Shown: in pieces, positions 45,722-53,376 of the stretch | Position numbering within the stretch: the first letter of the stretch is position 1 | How the letters are laid out: each line of letters starts with the position of its first letter | Assembly (NCBI GenBank): GCA_903924465.1 | Contig: CAIYBN010000103.1 | Location: 43,168-107,167 of the forward strand | Direction of reading: 5' to 3' | DNA from: an uncultured Myxococcales bacterium | GTDB lineage: Bacteria; Myxococcota_A; UBA9042 | DNA: 64,000 bases | The notes under the pieces: model-generated | Seen by the model: the letters and a program-made list of their open reading frames with translations, nothing else | Databases searched by the model: none | What the model was told of the DNA's origin: nothing | Translations under genes and position numbers: made by a program

Positions 45722-47791
45722 TCAAGGCACGGCAGGCGACGCACCGGTCCGGGTCGCGCGGCTCAAGAACAGGACATCGAGAAACGTCGCAGCCCGCCGG
45801 ACGTAACGGGCGCGCAGATGGGAGCCGTCCTTGTAAATCGGCGAACCATCCACATCACTTCGTAGGCAATCACCGTGCGGCGTGCAGAGCGCTTCTGTCG
45901 GATCGATCACCTGAGCGCCCGCCGCGGTAGCCAGCTGCCTCATGCGTTCGTTCAGCTGCCGTTGTCCCGTGGGCATGGGCGTCCGGTCAGTGATGTGCTC
46001 GGCAAACATGCTGCCCAGGCGACTTCCCTTGATGCGCACTTTCGGCTCAAACCCGCCGTGAATCGGAATCGTCAGGACCAGGTACACCTGCTTGCCGGCA
46101 GCGTGCAGCGACCGGAGAAACGTCTCCAGAGCCGCCATGCCCTGCTCCGTGCCACGCTTGTCCATGGCTTGCCGCACGTCGCCGTCGAGAAAATAATAGC
46201 CCTCAGGCGCACTTGCGTCCTCGATCTGGAACATGCACGTCCAACACGCGGCGAGAACGACGGTGTCCACTCCAGGCCCCGTCGCCAGAGCAAGCATCTT
46301 GTCGCGATCTTCTCCACACGTGGCAATCCGTTCATTGAAGAGATGCGGCACGGGCGGACAACCGCCGAGGGTGCCAAAGTAGACGGTACTCAAGCCCGGC
46401 GTTTGCTCGCGCGCCAACTCCACGGCCCGCGGCGCGAACTGTTCCGCGTGGCTATCCCCCAGGATCAACACGTGTTCTTTGCCGTGACCAACCTGGAAGA
46501 CACGCTCGCCGCCCCAAGTCACAGCCTGCATCCCATCGGGAAACACCCAGTCAGACGTCGCCGCGATGACGGCTTGCAGGCCCGGATCATCCTGCCGTGG
46601 CGATACCCACCGCGCCATCGCGAGACCGCCGCACAGCGTGACTGTCAGCGCACCCGCGATGAGGCCGCCTACGACCCAGGGACCGCGACGATGGCGCAAA
46701 TAGCGCTCGATGAAGCGGTGCGTCAACCACGCGAGCAGGACGCCGATACCGACCGCCGCGAGACGCACCAAGTGTGTGGGCGTATCGCCCGCGACAATCC
46801 GCCCGTAGGCAAGGAGGGGCCAGTGCCAGAGATAGAGCGGGTAGCTGATGAGGCCAATCCAGACCAAGACCCGTGAACCGAGCACGTTTTGGTTGAGCCA
46901 ACTCGTCGGACCGGCCCAAATCGTCAGGCTTGCGCCAAGAACCGGCAAGACTGCCCACCACCCTGGAAACGGCCGGGAGCGATCGATCACGGCAACGCCA
47001 ACGACCATGGTCAGCAGACCGAGTGCGCTGGCCGCGTGTCGGGAGAACGTCGAGTTGGCGCGGCGCGTCGACGGAGCGGCCAGTGCCAACAGCGCGCCCG
47101 CCGCGAATTCCCAACCACGCGGCAGCGGCGAATAGAAGGCTGCATCCGGGTATTGGGTGACAAAGCACACGTTGACGAGAAAGGACAACGCTGCGGCACC
47201 GGTGATCCACAGGAGCACATGGCGTCGTCGACGGCGCCAGATCCAACCGAGGGCCATGGGCCAGAAGATGTAGAACTGTTCTTCCACCGCCAACGACCAG
47301 AGATGCAAGAATGGCTTGGTTTCGGCAGCGCGGTCGAAGTATCCAGCCTCCTGCCAGAGGGCGAGATTGGCGACAAACGCGGCACTCGCCATGGCGTGCT
47401 TGCCGAGTTGCCTGAATTCGTCCGCCAACAGCGTGTACCATCCAGCCACAAAGGCTGCCGCCATCACCAGGACCAGTGCGGGAAAGATGCGACGGATGCG
47501 TCGAGCATAGAACTCGCTGTACTTGAAGCTGTTCTTGCCAAGGCTCTCGAAGATGATCTTGGAGATGAGAAAGCCGGAAATCACGAAGAAGATATCCACA
47601 CCGATGAATCCGCCCGGCGCAAGCCTCGGAAAGGCGTGGTAGACGACAACGGACACCACAGCGATCGCGCGCAGGCCGTCGATATCGGGACGGTAGGCCG
47701 AAGCTGCCGGACGAATCGGAGTTTCTGGCGGGGGAATTCCGAGAATGGCAGCTGGGTCGTGGGGCGAAGGCGCGCTGTGGGTCTCTGCCAA
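45722..47791 (-). CDS. OafA/YrhL-type O-acyltransferase with C-terminal SGNH domain
   Basis: A 689-residue membrane enzyme that moves acyl (often acetyl) groups onto surface polysaccharides. The acyltransferase-3 half (~30-400) has YRPDIDGLRAIAVVSVVVYH with the conserved His, FIGVDIFFVISGFL, RRIRRIFPALV, LHLWSLAVEEQFYI and about ten membrane segments. The periplasmic SGNH half (~440-680) has the catalytic Ser in HVLILGDSHAEQF and Asp/His in KDGSHLRARY. This two-domain form is typical for lipopolysaccharide or exopolysaccharide O-acetylation. It is divergent from the first DUF3105 lipoprotein, with 183 bases between. The glycan enzymes near 37 kb may share the same polymer. Confidence 0.92.
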   Translation of the reverse strand: MAETHSAPSPHDPAAILGIPPPETPIRPAASAYRPDIDGLRAIAVVSVVVYHAFPRLAPGGFIGVDIFFVISGFLISKIIFESLGKNSFKYSEFYARRIRRIFPALVLVMAAAFVAGWYTLLADEFRQLGKHAMASAAFVANLALWQEAGYFDRAAETKPFLHLWSLAVEEQFYIFWPMALGWIWRRRRRHVLLWITGAAALSFLVNVCFVTQYPDAAFYSPLPRGWEFAAGALLALAAPSTRRANSTFSRHAASALGLLTMVVGVAVIDRSRPFPGWWAVLPVLGASLTIWAGPTSWLNQNVLGSRVLVWIGLISYPLYLWHWPLLAYGRIVAGDTPTHLVRLAAVGIGVLLAWLTHRFIERYLRHRRGPWVVGGLIAGALTVTLCGGLAMARWVSPRQDDPGLQAVIAATSDWVFPDGMQAVTWGGERVFQVGHGKEHVLILGDSHAEQFAPRAVELAREQTPGLSTVYFGTLGGCPPVPHLFNERIATCGEDRDKMLALATGPGVDTVVLAACWTCMFQIEDASAPEGYYFLDGDVRQAMDKRGTEQGMAALETFLRSLHAAGKQVYLVLTIPIHGGFEPKVRIKGSRLGSMFAEHITDRTPMPTGQRQLNERMRQLATAAGAQVIDPTEALCTPHGDCLRSDVDGSPIYKDGSHLRARYVRRAATFLDVLFLSRATRTGASPAVP

Positions 47792-47974
47792 ACTACCCTC
47801 CGGCCATGCGGATGCGGGCCTCGCGCGTGCGCCCAGCGTCGGGCGTCAGGATGGACCGGGCGAAATTTCGCGTCAAGCTGCGCTGCACGCTGGCGCGCGA
47901 AGGGGACAGCAGTTGCTTCCATGCGCCGAGATCGCTACCTTTGTCCGGTCGGCTCAGGCGGACAGAGGCGTTCC

Positions 47975-48712
47975 ATGTTGCGTTTGTCGTCCGTTCTTGT
48001 CCTTGTCGTCGCATTCCTGGCCTCGTGCGCGGAGGCAACCGCAACCGCGACACCGTCTGGCTGCGACCAACGGGTCGCGCTGGCCAGCACACCCGACTGG
48101 TCCGGCGCCTGTGTGAACGCTCAGGTGGACTGGGCCGATGCCCGTTGCCTGGACGCTGCGTGGCAATTGCCGGCCTGCGGGACCACGACACTGCTGGACG
48201 GCGCCGACGTCGGCGCGCAACACATTCCGTTGCCCACGCCGATCACCTACACCGACGATCCGCCGATGTCTGGCCCGCACCGCGCTGAATGGCCGCACTG
48301 GGGCGAATATGGCTTCGTCCCGAAGCAGAGGTGGTTGCATTCGCTGGAACACGGCGCCGTGGTGATGCTGTATCATCCTTGTGCGCCGATCGCGCTGATC
48401 GAGGCGTTGCGCTCCTACGCGCAAAATGTCCCTGCCGATGCCGGCGGCGCTTTTCGCTGGGTGCTGACACCCTACCCCGGTTTGGACTCGGCCTATTCGC
48501 TCATCACCTGGAAGCATCGCCTCAAAGGCAACTGCTTTGACGCGGCGGCAGCCGAGCAATTTCGCGTTGCGCACTACCGCACCGCACCAGAAGACGAAGG
48601 CGCCGACGGTGCCTATGCCTGCGCGTGGATGGGCACCAACTGCAACGCCGCGACAGATTCCAGCGGCGCAGACGCACGGACATCGGGACTCGTGCCGCGA
48701 GACGGGCAGTGA
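47975..48712 (+). CDS. DUF3105 lipoprotein, copy 1
   Basis: The ATG at 47975 follows AGAGG. Lipobox FLASC. The 245-residue product matches DUF3105, a family of small exported proteins of unknown role: YTDDPPMSGPHRAEW, WGEYGFVPKQRWLHSLEHG, AVVMLYHPC. The strongly conserved histidine-bearing part (SGPH, LHSLEHG) is intact and could bind metal. Further Cys (CVNAQVD, CLDAAW, NCFDA, CAW) probably form disulfides. A close paralogue follows 32 bases later in the same direction, and the two are probably co-transcribed. Confidence 0.8.
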   Translation: MLRLSSVLVLVVAFLASCAEATATATPSGCDQRVALASTPDWSGACVNAQVDWADARCLDAAWQLPACGTTTLLDGADVGAQHIPLPTPITYTDDPPMSGPHRAEWPHWGEYGFVPKQRWLHSLEHGAVVMLYHPCAPIALIEALRSYAQNVPADAGGAFRWVLTPYPGLDSAYSLITWKHRLKGNCFDAAAAEQFRVAHYRTAPEDEGADGAYACAWMGTNCNAATDSSGADARTSGLVPRDGQ

Positions 48713-48744
48713 CTGGAGCAGGCGTTCGGACGCGGACGGGCGTG

Positions 48745-49518
48745 ATGGCTGCGCAGGTTGCCGGACGCGCCCGCGCGGGGCGATGCCGTCCTCCTTTCGA
48801 CCGAACGGTCCGGCTCGGCACGGCGACGGTGATGCTCCTGACGACGCTGGTGGCCTGCAACGATCCGTACGTCAACATCCCCTTCAAGCCTGATCCGTCG
48901 CTCTGGACGGGAGCATGCGATGATTCCGCGGTCGACTGGCAGAATGCGGCCTGTGTGGACCTGTCGTGGCAGCCGTCCGCATGCGCCCCACTCGCCACTC
49001 AGGATTCAGCCGATTTGGGACACACTCTCGTTGCGCTACCCACGCCGCTGACCTATGCCGATTCGCCGCCGCTCTCCGGCCCTCACCGTCCGGACTGGGC
49101 GCGCTGGGGCGAGTACGCGTTCCTGCCAGCGCAGCGATGGCTGTACAATCTGGAAATTGGCGGCGTTGTGGTTCTGTACAATCCATGTACGCCAGCCAGC
49201 TTGGTCGACGGCCTGCGTCAGTTTCTGCGCAACCAGCCCGACGACGACGGCGGGCGATTTCGCTGGCTCCTCACGCCCTATCCGAACCTGGGCAGCGCTT
49301 TCGCCTTTTTGAGCTGGCGACACAGCATTGCGGGCAATTGTCTCGACACGGCGGCATTGACCACATTCGTGCAGAAGAACTATCGGCATGCACCGGAAGA
49401 TAGCGCCGCCGCGGGCGCGTACGGGTACGCGTGGATCGGCGATTCGGTCGGGCTGCTGACCGGCCCGCCTACCGGCACCGTCCCGTGCGCGGATGCCAGT
49501 TCTGGCGACGCCGACTAG
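48745..49518 (+). CDS. DUF3105 lipoprotein, copy 2 with altered histidine motif
   Basis: 257 residues from the ATG at 48745; a GTG just before and an ATG at 48832 are alternatives. After a basic n-region with two Arg pairs comes a lipobox TLVAC. The body parallels copy 1 through almost its whole length: CDDSAVDWQNAACVDLSWQ, YADSPPLSGPHRPDWARWGE, LTPYPNLGSAFAFLSW. The key motif LHSLEHG of copy 1 has become LYNLEIG, losing both histidines, while SGPH is kept. So the two arose by tandem duplication and one has diverged, perhaps to a binding or structural role. Confidence 0.75.
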   Translation: MAAQVAGRARAGRCRPPFDRTVRLGTATVMLLTTLVACNDPYVNIPFKPDPSLWTGACDDSAVDWQNAACVDLSWQPSACAPLATQDSADLGHTLVALPTPLTYADSPPLSGPHRPDWARWGEYAFLPAQRWLYNLEIGGVVVLYNPCTPASLVDGLRQFLRNQPDDDGGRFRWLLTPYPNLGSAFAFLSWRHSIAGNCLDTAALTTFVQKNYRHAPEDSAAAGAYGYAWIGDSVGLLTGPPTGTVPCADASSGDAD

Positions 49519-49549
49519 CCGACCAAGGCCATCGAGCCAGCGTGTCGTG

Positions 49550-50167
49550 TCAAGGCGGCCCGGTGTGAATGACCGACACCGCGTCCAGATCGAATCCCGC
49601 GCCGGGCGGATCGGCCGGATTGTGGCCCGAATCGCGAATCCGCACGTAGCGCGCGGTCGTCACGGTCACATCGGCCAGATCGAACGCATCTCCGCCTGCG
49701 CGCCGGGGATCCGTCGGATCGATGCCGTTCTCCGAATTGGCCAGCACCGCGCGCACGCCCGCGCAGCCGGGAAAATCGTCGGCTTTGTCTTGCCACGCGC
49801 AAGGCCACTCGTGCCACGTGAGGCCATCGTCGCTGACCGCAACGTAGCCTGGTTCCTGCCAGCTGGAAAATGGATTCTCGAAGACGATGAAGTCCGGCCC
49901 CGGCTTGTCGACGATCGTCATGCCGTCAAAAGCCAGAATGATTTCGCCATTCGTGCCCAGCGATACAACGTCCAAGCTGCCCGCACCGCTGCCCGCACCT
50001 TGCGGCGGCCCCAGCACGATGCCCGGCATCTTGTCCTGGCCAAAAGTCGCACCGGGCCCCGGATGAAACGACACCACACGGTTGGCAAACGGCGCCGGCG
50101 GCCCATCGCCGATCGCCGTTGTCGCGCAGCCAAGCATCAGCAGCAAGGGCAGACCGATTTTCTTCAT
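49550..50167 (-). CDS. Exported 'cell surface protein'-type lipoprotein in the cobalamin riboswitch operon
   Basis: A 205-residue protein; the ATG overlaps the upstream lipoprotein stop (ATGA). A short signal with LLMLGC suggests lipidation. The body is beta-rich with motifs I recall from myxobacterial proteins annotated only as cell surface proteins: VVSFHPGPGATFG, VLGPPQGAG, GSLDVVSLGTNGEIIL, PGPDFIVFENPF, AGGDAFDLADV and ARYVRIRDSG. The function is unknown. Its place as second gene behind a cobalamin riboswitch points to a role in vitamin B12 binding or transfer, but that is inference from context. Confidence 0.72.
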   Translation of the reverse strand: MKKIGLPLLLMLGCATTAIGDGPPAPFANRVVSFHPGPGATFGQDKMPGIVLGPPQGAGSGAGSLDVVSLGTNGEIILAFDGMTIVDKPGPDFIVFENPFSSWQEPGYVAVSDDGLTWHEWPCAWQDKADDFPGCAGVRAVLANSENGIDPTDPRRAGGDAFDLADVTVTTARYVRIRDSGHNPADPPGAGFDLDAVSVIHTGPP

Positions 50168-50958
50168 TGCGGTGTCAATTTCGTCCAGGAGAAGCCGCCG
50201 CAGCCGGACTTGTCCGGTGCGCTGTCGTCGGCGGTCTTGGTCGTGGCGCTCGCCAATGCTGCGGAATCGAGGCCGTAATCGACCGTGCACGTGTAGAAGC
50301 TGCCGGCCGCGGGCGCGGTCCAGACCACTTTGCTGAATTTCGACGGATTGTACTTGTCATCCGCGGCGTTCTGGGTGATGGCAACGCGCTTCGCGTTGTC
50401 AAACTCGACAATCCACGCGGTATCCCAGAAGCGGCTGGAGATGATGGATTTGCCACCGAAGCTGTCGGTATACTTGCCCGCGATGGCGATGGGCGTTGCG
50501 GTCGTCAATTTCGTCCACGAGAAACCGCCACAGCCGGACTTGTCGGGCGCGCTGTCGTCGGCGGTCTTGGTCGTGGCGCTGGCCAAGTCGGCAGTGGCGA
50601 GGCCGTAGTCGACCATGCAGTAGTAGAAACTGCCGCCGTTCGGCGCGGTCCAGACGATTTTGCCAAACGTCGACGGGCTGTACTTGTCGCTGGCCGCATT
50701 TTGCGTGATGGCCATGCGCGTGTCCGTGTCCAACTTCACGACCGTCATCTCGTCCCAAGCACTCGCCGAGATGTCTTCGTAGCCGCCAAAGTTGCTGGAC
50801 CATACGCCAGCGATGGCCAACGCTGTGCTCGTGTCGCCGCTGGCGTCGCTGCTGGTGTCGCCACCGCTTGCGTCATCGCCGCTGGAACTGGCGGTCGTGC
50901 CGCACGCGGCGAGCGCGCAAGCCATGAAGAACACGGTGAAGTTGCGAAACAGGGTCAT
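50164..50958 (-). CDS. Lipoprotein with two copies of a ~105-residue domain, cobalamin riboswitch target
   Basis: 264 residues; ATG 50958 with GAGG 7 bases before. Lipobox ALAAC, then a Ser/Asp/Gly linker. Two near-identical domains follow (~48-155 and ~158-264), each opening IAG.[WY].[SD][NS]FGG, with [MV]AITQNAA.DKY.PS.F, VWTAP..GSFY.C.VDYGL and ending SAPDKSGCGGFSWTKL. Each copy has two Cys, likely one disulfide. Similar domains occur singly in many proteobacterial lipoproteins, so tandem duplication is recent here. The gene lies ~170 bases downstream of a cobalamin aptamer, and its Shine-Dalgarno is within a predicted hairpin. I propose a B12-related surface protein; the family has no assigned function that I know. 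Confidence 0.8.
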   Translation of the reverse strand: MTLFRNFTVFFMACALAACGTTASSSGDDASGGDTSSDASGDTSTALAIAGVWSSNFGGYEDISASAWDEMTVVKLDTDTRMAITQNAASDKYSPSTFGKIVWTAPNGGSFYYCMVDYGLATADLASATTKTADDSAPDKSGCGGFSWTKLTTATPIAIAGKYTDSFGGKSIISSRFWDTAWIVEFDNAKRVAITQNAADDKYNPSKFSKVVWTAPAAGSFYTCTVDYGLDSAALASATTKTADDSAPDKSGCGGFSWTKLTPQ

Positions 50959-50963
50959 CAGAA

Positions 50964-51017
50964 ACCTCGCGCCAGGACGGGTGCAGAGTCGGCAACCCCA
51001 TCAGCTGATCGCGAGGT
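50964..51017 (-). promoter_or_regulatory. Predicted anti-Shine-Dalgarno hairpin of the riboswitch
   Basis: On the minus strand ACCTCGCG (51017-51010) is a perfect 8-base complement to CGCGAGGT (50971-50964), which contains the ribosome site of the 50958 gene; the loop is 38 bases. Just upstream, a second hairpin (about 51037-51016) shares the first bases of the anti-SD arm, so the two would compete. This is what a translational expression platform should look like. Confidence 0.5.
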
Positions 51018-51129
51018 GGGCCACGCGTGGGCCACCCTTCGGGACACAAACCGCGCATGCTGGCGCGTATTTGCGAGCCGCTCCCCTTGACCGTAGACCG
51101 CACCTTGACAGGAACGGACGATCACCACG

Positions 51130-51260
51130 AGGGCGCAAAAAGCTCTTGGGGAGTTCCCGACTTACGCTCTGGACCTGGCGTCCAGAAGCGCTTACGGTTG
51201 CGGGTCAGCGCCGGAATTGCACCGGACTTCCTCCCAGATCGCACGACAATCGTCCGACCT
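51130..51260 (-). promoter_or_regulatory. Cobalamin riboswitch
   Basis: The minus-strand RNA carries the conserved core: GGGAGGAAGTCCGGTG (51236-51221), then CAATTCCGGCGCTG and ACCCGCAACCGTAAG (51205-51191), corresponding to the GGGAA...GGTG..A.TCC..CxGCCCCGCAACTGTAA core of B12 aptamers. A strong stem (CGCTTCTGGAC with GTCCAGAGCG, 51190-51165) and the later AAGTCGGGAACTCCC (51163-51149) fit the 3' part of the shorter forms. Boundaries are approximate. It faces the 50958 lipoprotein gene, divergent from accC. Confidence 0.85.
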
Positions 51261-51267
51261 CGCGCCG

Positions 51268-51296
51268 AGGCTACGTAGGTTGCGCGGAGCCGTCAA
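51268..51296 (-). promoter_or_regulatory. Promoter of the riboswitch transcript
   Basis: TTGACG at 51296-51291 and TAGCCT at 51273-51268, 17 bases apart on the minus strand. The expected transcript start, near 51261, falls just at the 5' edge of the aptamer. Confidence 0.5.
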
Positions 51297-51360
51297 GACA
51301 AGGCACGATACGGCCCCCGACGCGCGTTCTGTCGCTCAACCGGGCCCACAGGAGTTGCTG

Positions 51361-52848
51361 ATGCCCAAAGTCCTCATCGCCAACCGGGGCGAGATTGCCT
51401 GCCGCGTCATTCGCGCTTGCCGGGAGCTTGGCCTCGGTACGGTCGCGGTCTATTCCGACGCCGATCGCGACGCGCGTCACGTTTGGCTGGCGGATGAAGC
51501 CGTGCGTCTGGGCCCACCGCCGTCCAAGGATTCCTACTTGCGCGGCGATCTGGTGATCGCTGCGGCGCAGCAGACCGGCGCGACGCTGATTCATCCCGGT
51601 TACGGTTTTTTGAGCGAAAATCACGTGTTTCGCGAAGAATGTGACGCTGCCGGGATCACGTTCATCGGCCCAAGTGCGTATGCGATGCGGCAGATGGGCG
51701 TCAAGACGACTGCGCGGCAAACGATGCATGCCGCGGGCGTGCCGGTCGTGCCCGGCTCGCTGGAGCCGATTGCGTCGCTGGCCGAGGCGCACGCGCTGTG
51801 CGAGGAGATCGGCTATCCGGTGATGCTCAAAGCCGCGTCGGGCGGTGGCGGACGCGGAATTCGCATCCTGCATGACGCCGCCGAATTGCCCGCGGGATTC
51901 GAAGGCGCGCAGCGTGAAGCCGGCGCGTACTTTGGCGATGCGACGGTGTACATCGAAAAGGCCATCCTCAATCCGCGCCACATCGAAATCCAGGTGCTGG
52001 CGGACACGCACGGCAACACGATTCACCTGTTCGAACGCGAATGCTCGGTCCAGCGGCGCAATCAGAAGATCATTGAAGAATCGCCCGCTGCCCACCTGAG
52101 CCAAAAGACCCGATTGGCGATGGGCGAAATGGCGGTGCGTGCGGCCAAGGCCGTGCAGTATGTCGGTGCCGGCACGATCGAGTGTCTGGTTGACACGCAT
52201 GAGAATTTCTACTTCATGGAAATGAACACCCGGCTGCAGGTCGAGCACCCGGTGACGGAGTTGGCGACCGGCGTGGATTTGGTCTACGAGCAGCTGCGCG
52301 TGGCGATGGGCGAGAAGCTGTCGGTGCGGCAAGAGGACATCGTGCAGCGCGGCCATGCGATTGAATGCCGCATTTATGCAGAGGATCCGTCCCGCGGCTT
52401 TGTGCCGGCACCGGGTCCGCTGCTGGTGTATCGGCCGCCGCTGGGACCGGGGCTGCGAATTGACGATGGCTTTGGCGAGGGCGACGAAATTCCGCGGTTT
52501 TACGACTCAATGATTGCCAAGCTGTCCGCGTGGGCGCCGGATCGGCCGCGGGCGATCGCGCGCATGGATGCGGCGTTGGCGCGTTTTGAAATCGCCGGTT
52601 TTGCCCACAATATCGAGCATTTGCAGCAGGTGATCGCGAGCGAGCGTTTTCAGGTCGGACCGTATGACACCGGGCTGGTGGGCACGTTGCCGCCGCTGCG
52701 GACGACCGCGGAGGACGATGTGCTGGCGAGCGCGTTCGCGGCGATTTGGACCCATCGGCAGCGGCAGGCGCAGAAGCCGCAGGCGAATGGCGACAACGAG
52801 GGCTTGTGGCAGCGGACGGCGCGTGTCGGCGGACTGCGGGCCAAGTAA
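51361..52848 (+). CDS. accC: Biotin carboxylase subunit of an acetyl/acyl-CoA carboxylase
   Basis: Uses ATP and bicarbonate to carboxylate biotin on the carrier protein, the first half-reaction of acetyl- or propionyl-CoA carboxylase. In 495 residues the marks are KVLIANRGEIACRVIRAC, GYGFLSEN, the ATP-grasp loop KAASGGGGRGIRI, ERECSVQRRNQKIIEE and the catalytic MNTRLQVEHPVTE. The tail beyond ~460 is a non-conserved Gln/Arg/Lys stretch. ATG with CAGGAG 6 bases upstream. The biotin carrier follows 9 bases later. No carboxyltransferase is near, so the acyl-CoA substrate cannot be fixed. Confidence 0.95.
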   Translation: MPKVLIANRGEIACRVIRACRELGLGTVAVYSDADRDARHVWLADEAVRLGPPPSKDSYLRGDLVIAAAQQTGATLIHPGYGFLSENHVFREECDAAGITFIGPSAYAMRQMGVKTTARQTMHAAGVPVVPGSLEPIASLAEAHALCEEIGYPVMLKAASGGGGRGIRILHDAAELPAGFEGAQREAGAYFGDATVYIEKAILNPRHIEIQVLADTHGNTIHLFERECSVQRRNQKIIEESPAAHLSQKTRLAMGEMAVRAAKAVQYVGAGTIECLVDTHENFYFMEMNTRLQVEHPVTELATGVDLVYEQLRVAMGEKLSVRQEDIVQRGHAIECRIYAEDPSRGFVPAPGPLLVYRPPLGPGLRIDDGFGEGDEIPRFYDSMIAKLSAWAPDRPRAIARMDAALARFEIAGFAHNIEHLQQVIASERFQVGPYDTGLVGTLPPLRTTAEDDVLASAFAAIWTHRQRQAQKPQANGDNEGLWQRTARVGGLRAK

Positions 52849-52857
52849 GGACGGAAG

Positions 52858-53376
52858 ATGGCTACGGAATACCGCGTCAAGCGCGGCGACAAGATCGAGA
52901 CGGTGACGGTGCTGGAAGACCGCGGCGAGATCGTCGTGGTTGAAGTCGATGGTCAGCGCCTGGAACTGGCGGTGCATGCGCTGCCGGACGGGCGGACCGC
53001 GGTGGCGACGCCGGAGCGGCGCGTAGCGCTGCGGGCGCTACCGACCAAGCAAGGGCTGCTGGTCGTGGATGCCCACGTGCAACGGACTTTTGAAGTGGAG
53101 GATGCGCGGGTCAGTTGGCTCGCGGGCGCCAGTGGCGGCAAAGGTGCGGCGGGCGGACGCGTGACGGCGTCGATGCCCGGGCGCGTGGTGCGGCTGCCCG
53201 TGAAGTTGGACGAAATCGTTCCGCCGGGCGGCGTCGTGGCCGTCCTCGAAGCCATGAAGATGGAGAACGATGTGCGGGCGCCGGGCGGCGGAAAAGTCGT
53301 CGAAATCGCTGTGAAAGAAGGCGTGGATGTCGAAAGCGGCGCCCTGCTTGTGCGTCTGGAACCCGTTCATGACTGA
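52858..53376 (+). CDS. Biotin carboxyl carrier protein
   Basis: 172 residues. The biotinyl domain (~100-170) has the acceptor Lys in VLEAMKMENDVRAP, preceded by SMPGRVVRLPVKLDEIV. The N-terminal ~95 residues (TEYRVKRGDKIETVTV, RRVALRALPTKQG) resemble the BT-like region linking the carboxylase to its core in propionyl-CoA carboxylase alpha chains, so this is a split form of that chain. It is one operon with the carboxylase (gap 9 bases) and overlaps prmA by 8 bases. Confidence 0.9.
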   Translation: MATEYRVKRGDKIETVTVLEDRGEIVVVEVDGQRLELAVHALPDGRTAVATPERRVALRALPTKQGLLVVDAHVQRTFEVEDARVSWLAGASGGKGAAGGRVTASMPGRVVRLPVKLDEIVPPGGVVAVLEAMKMENDVRAPGGGKVVEIAVKEGVDVESGALLVRLEPVHD

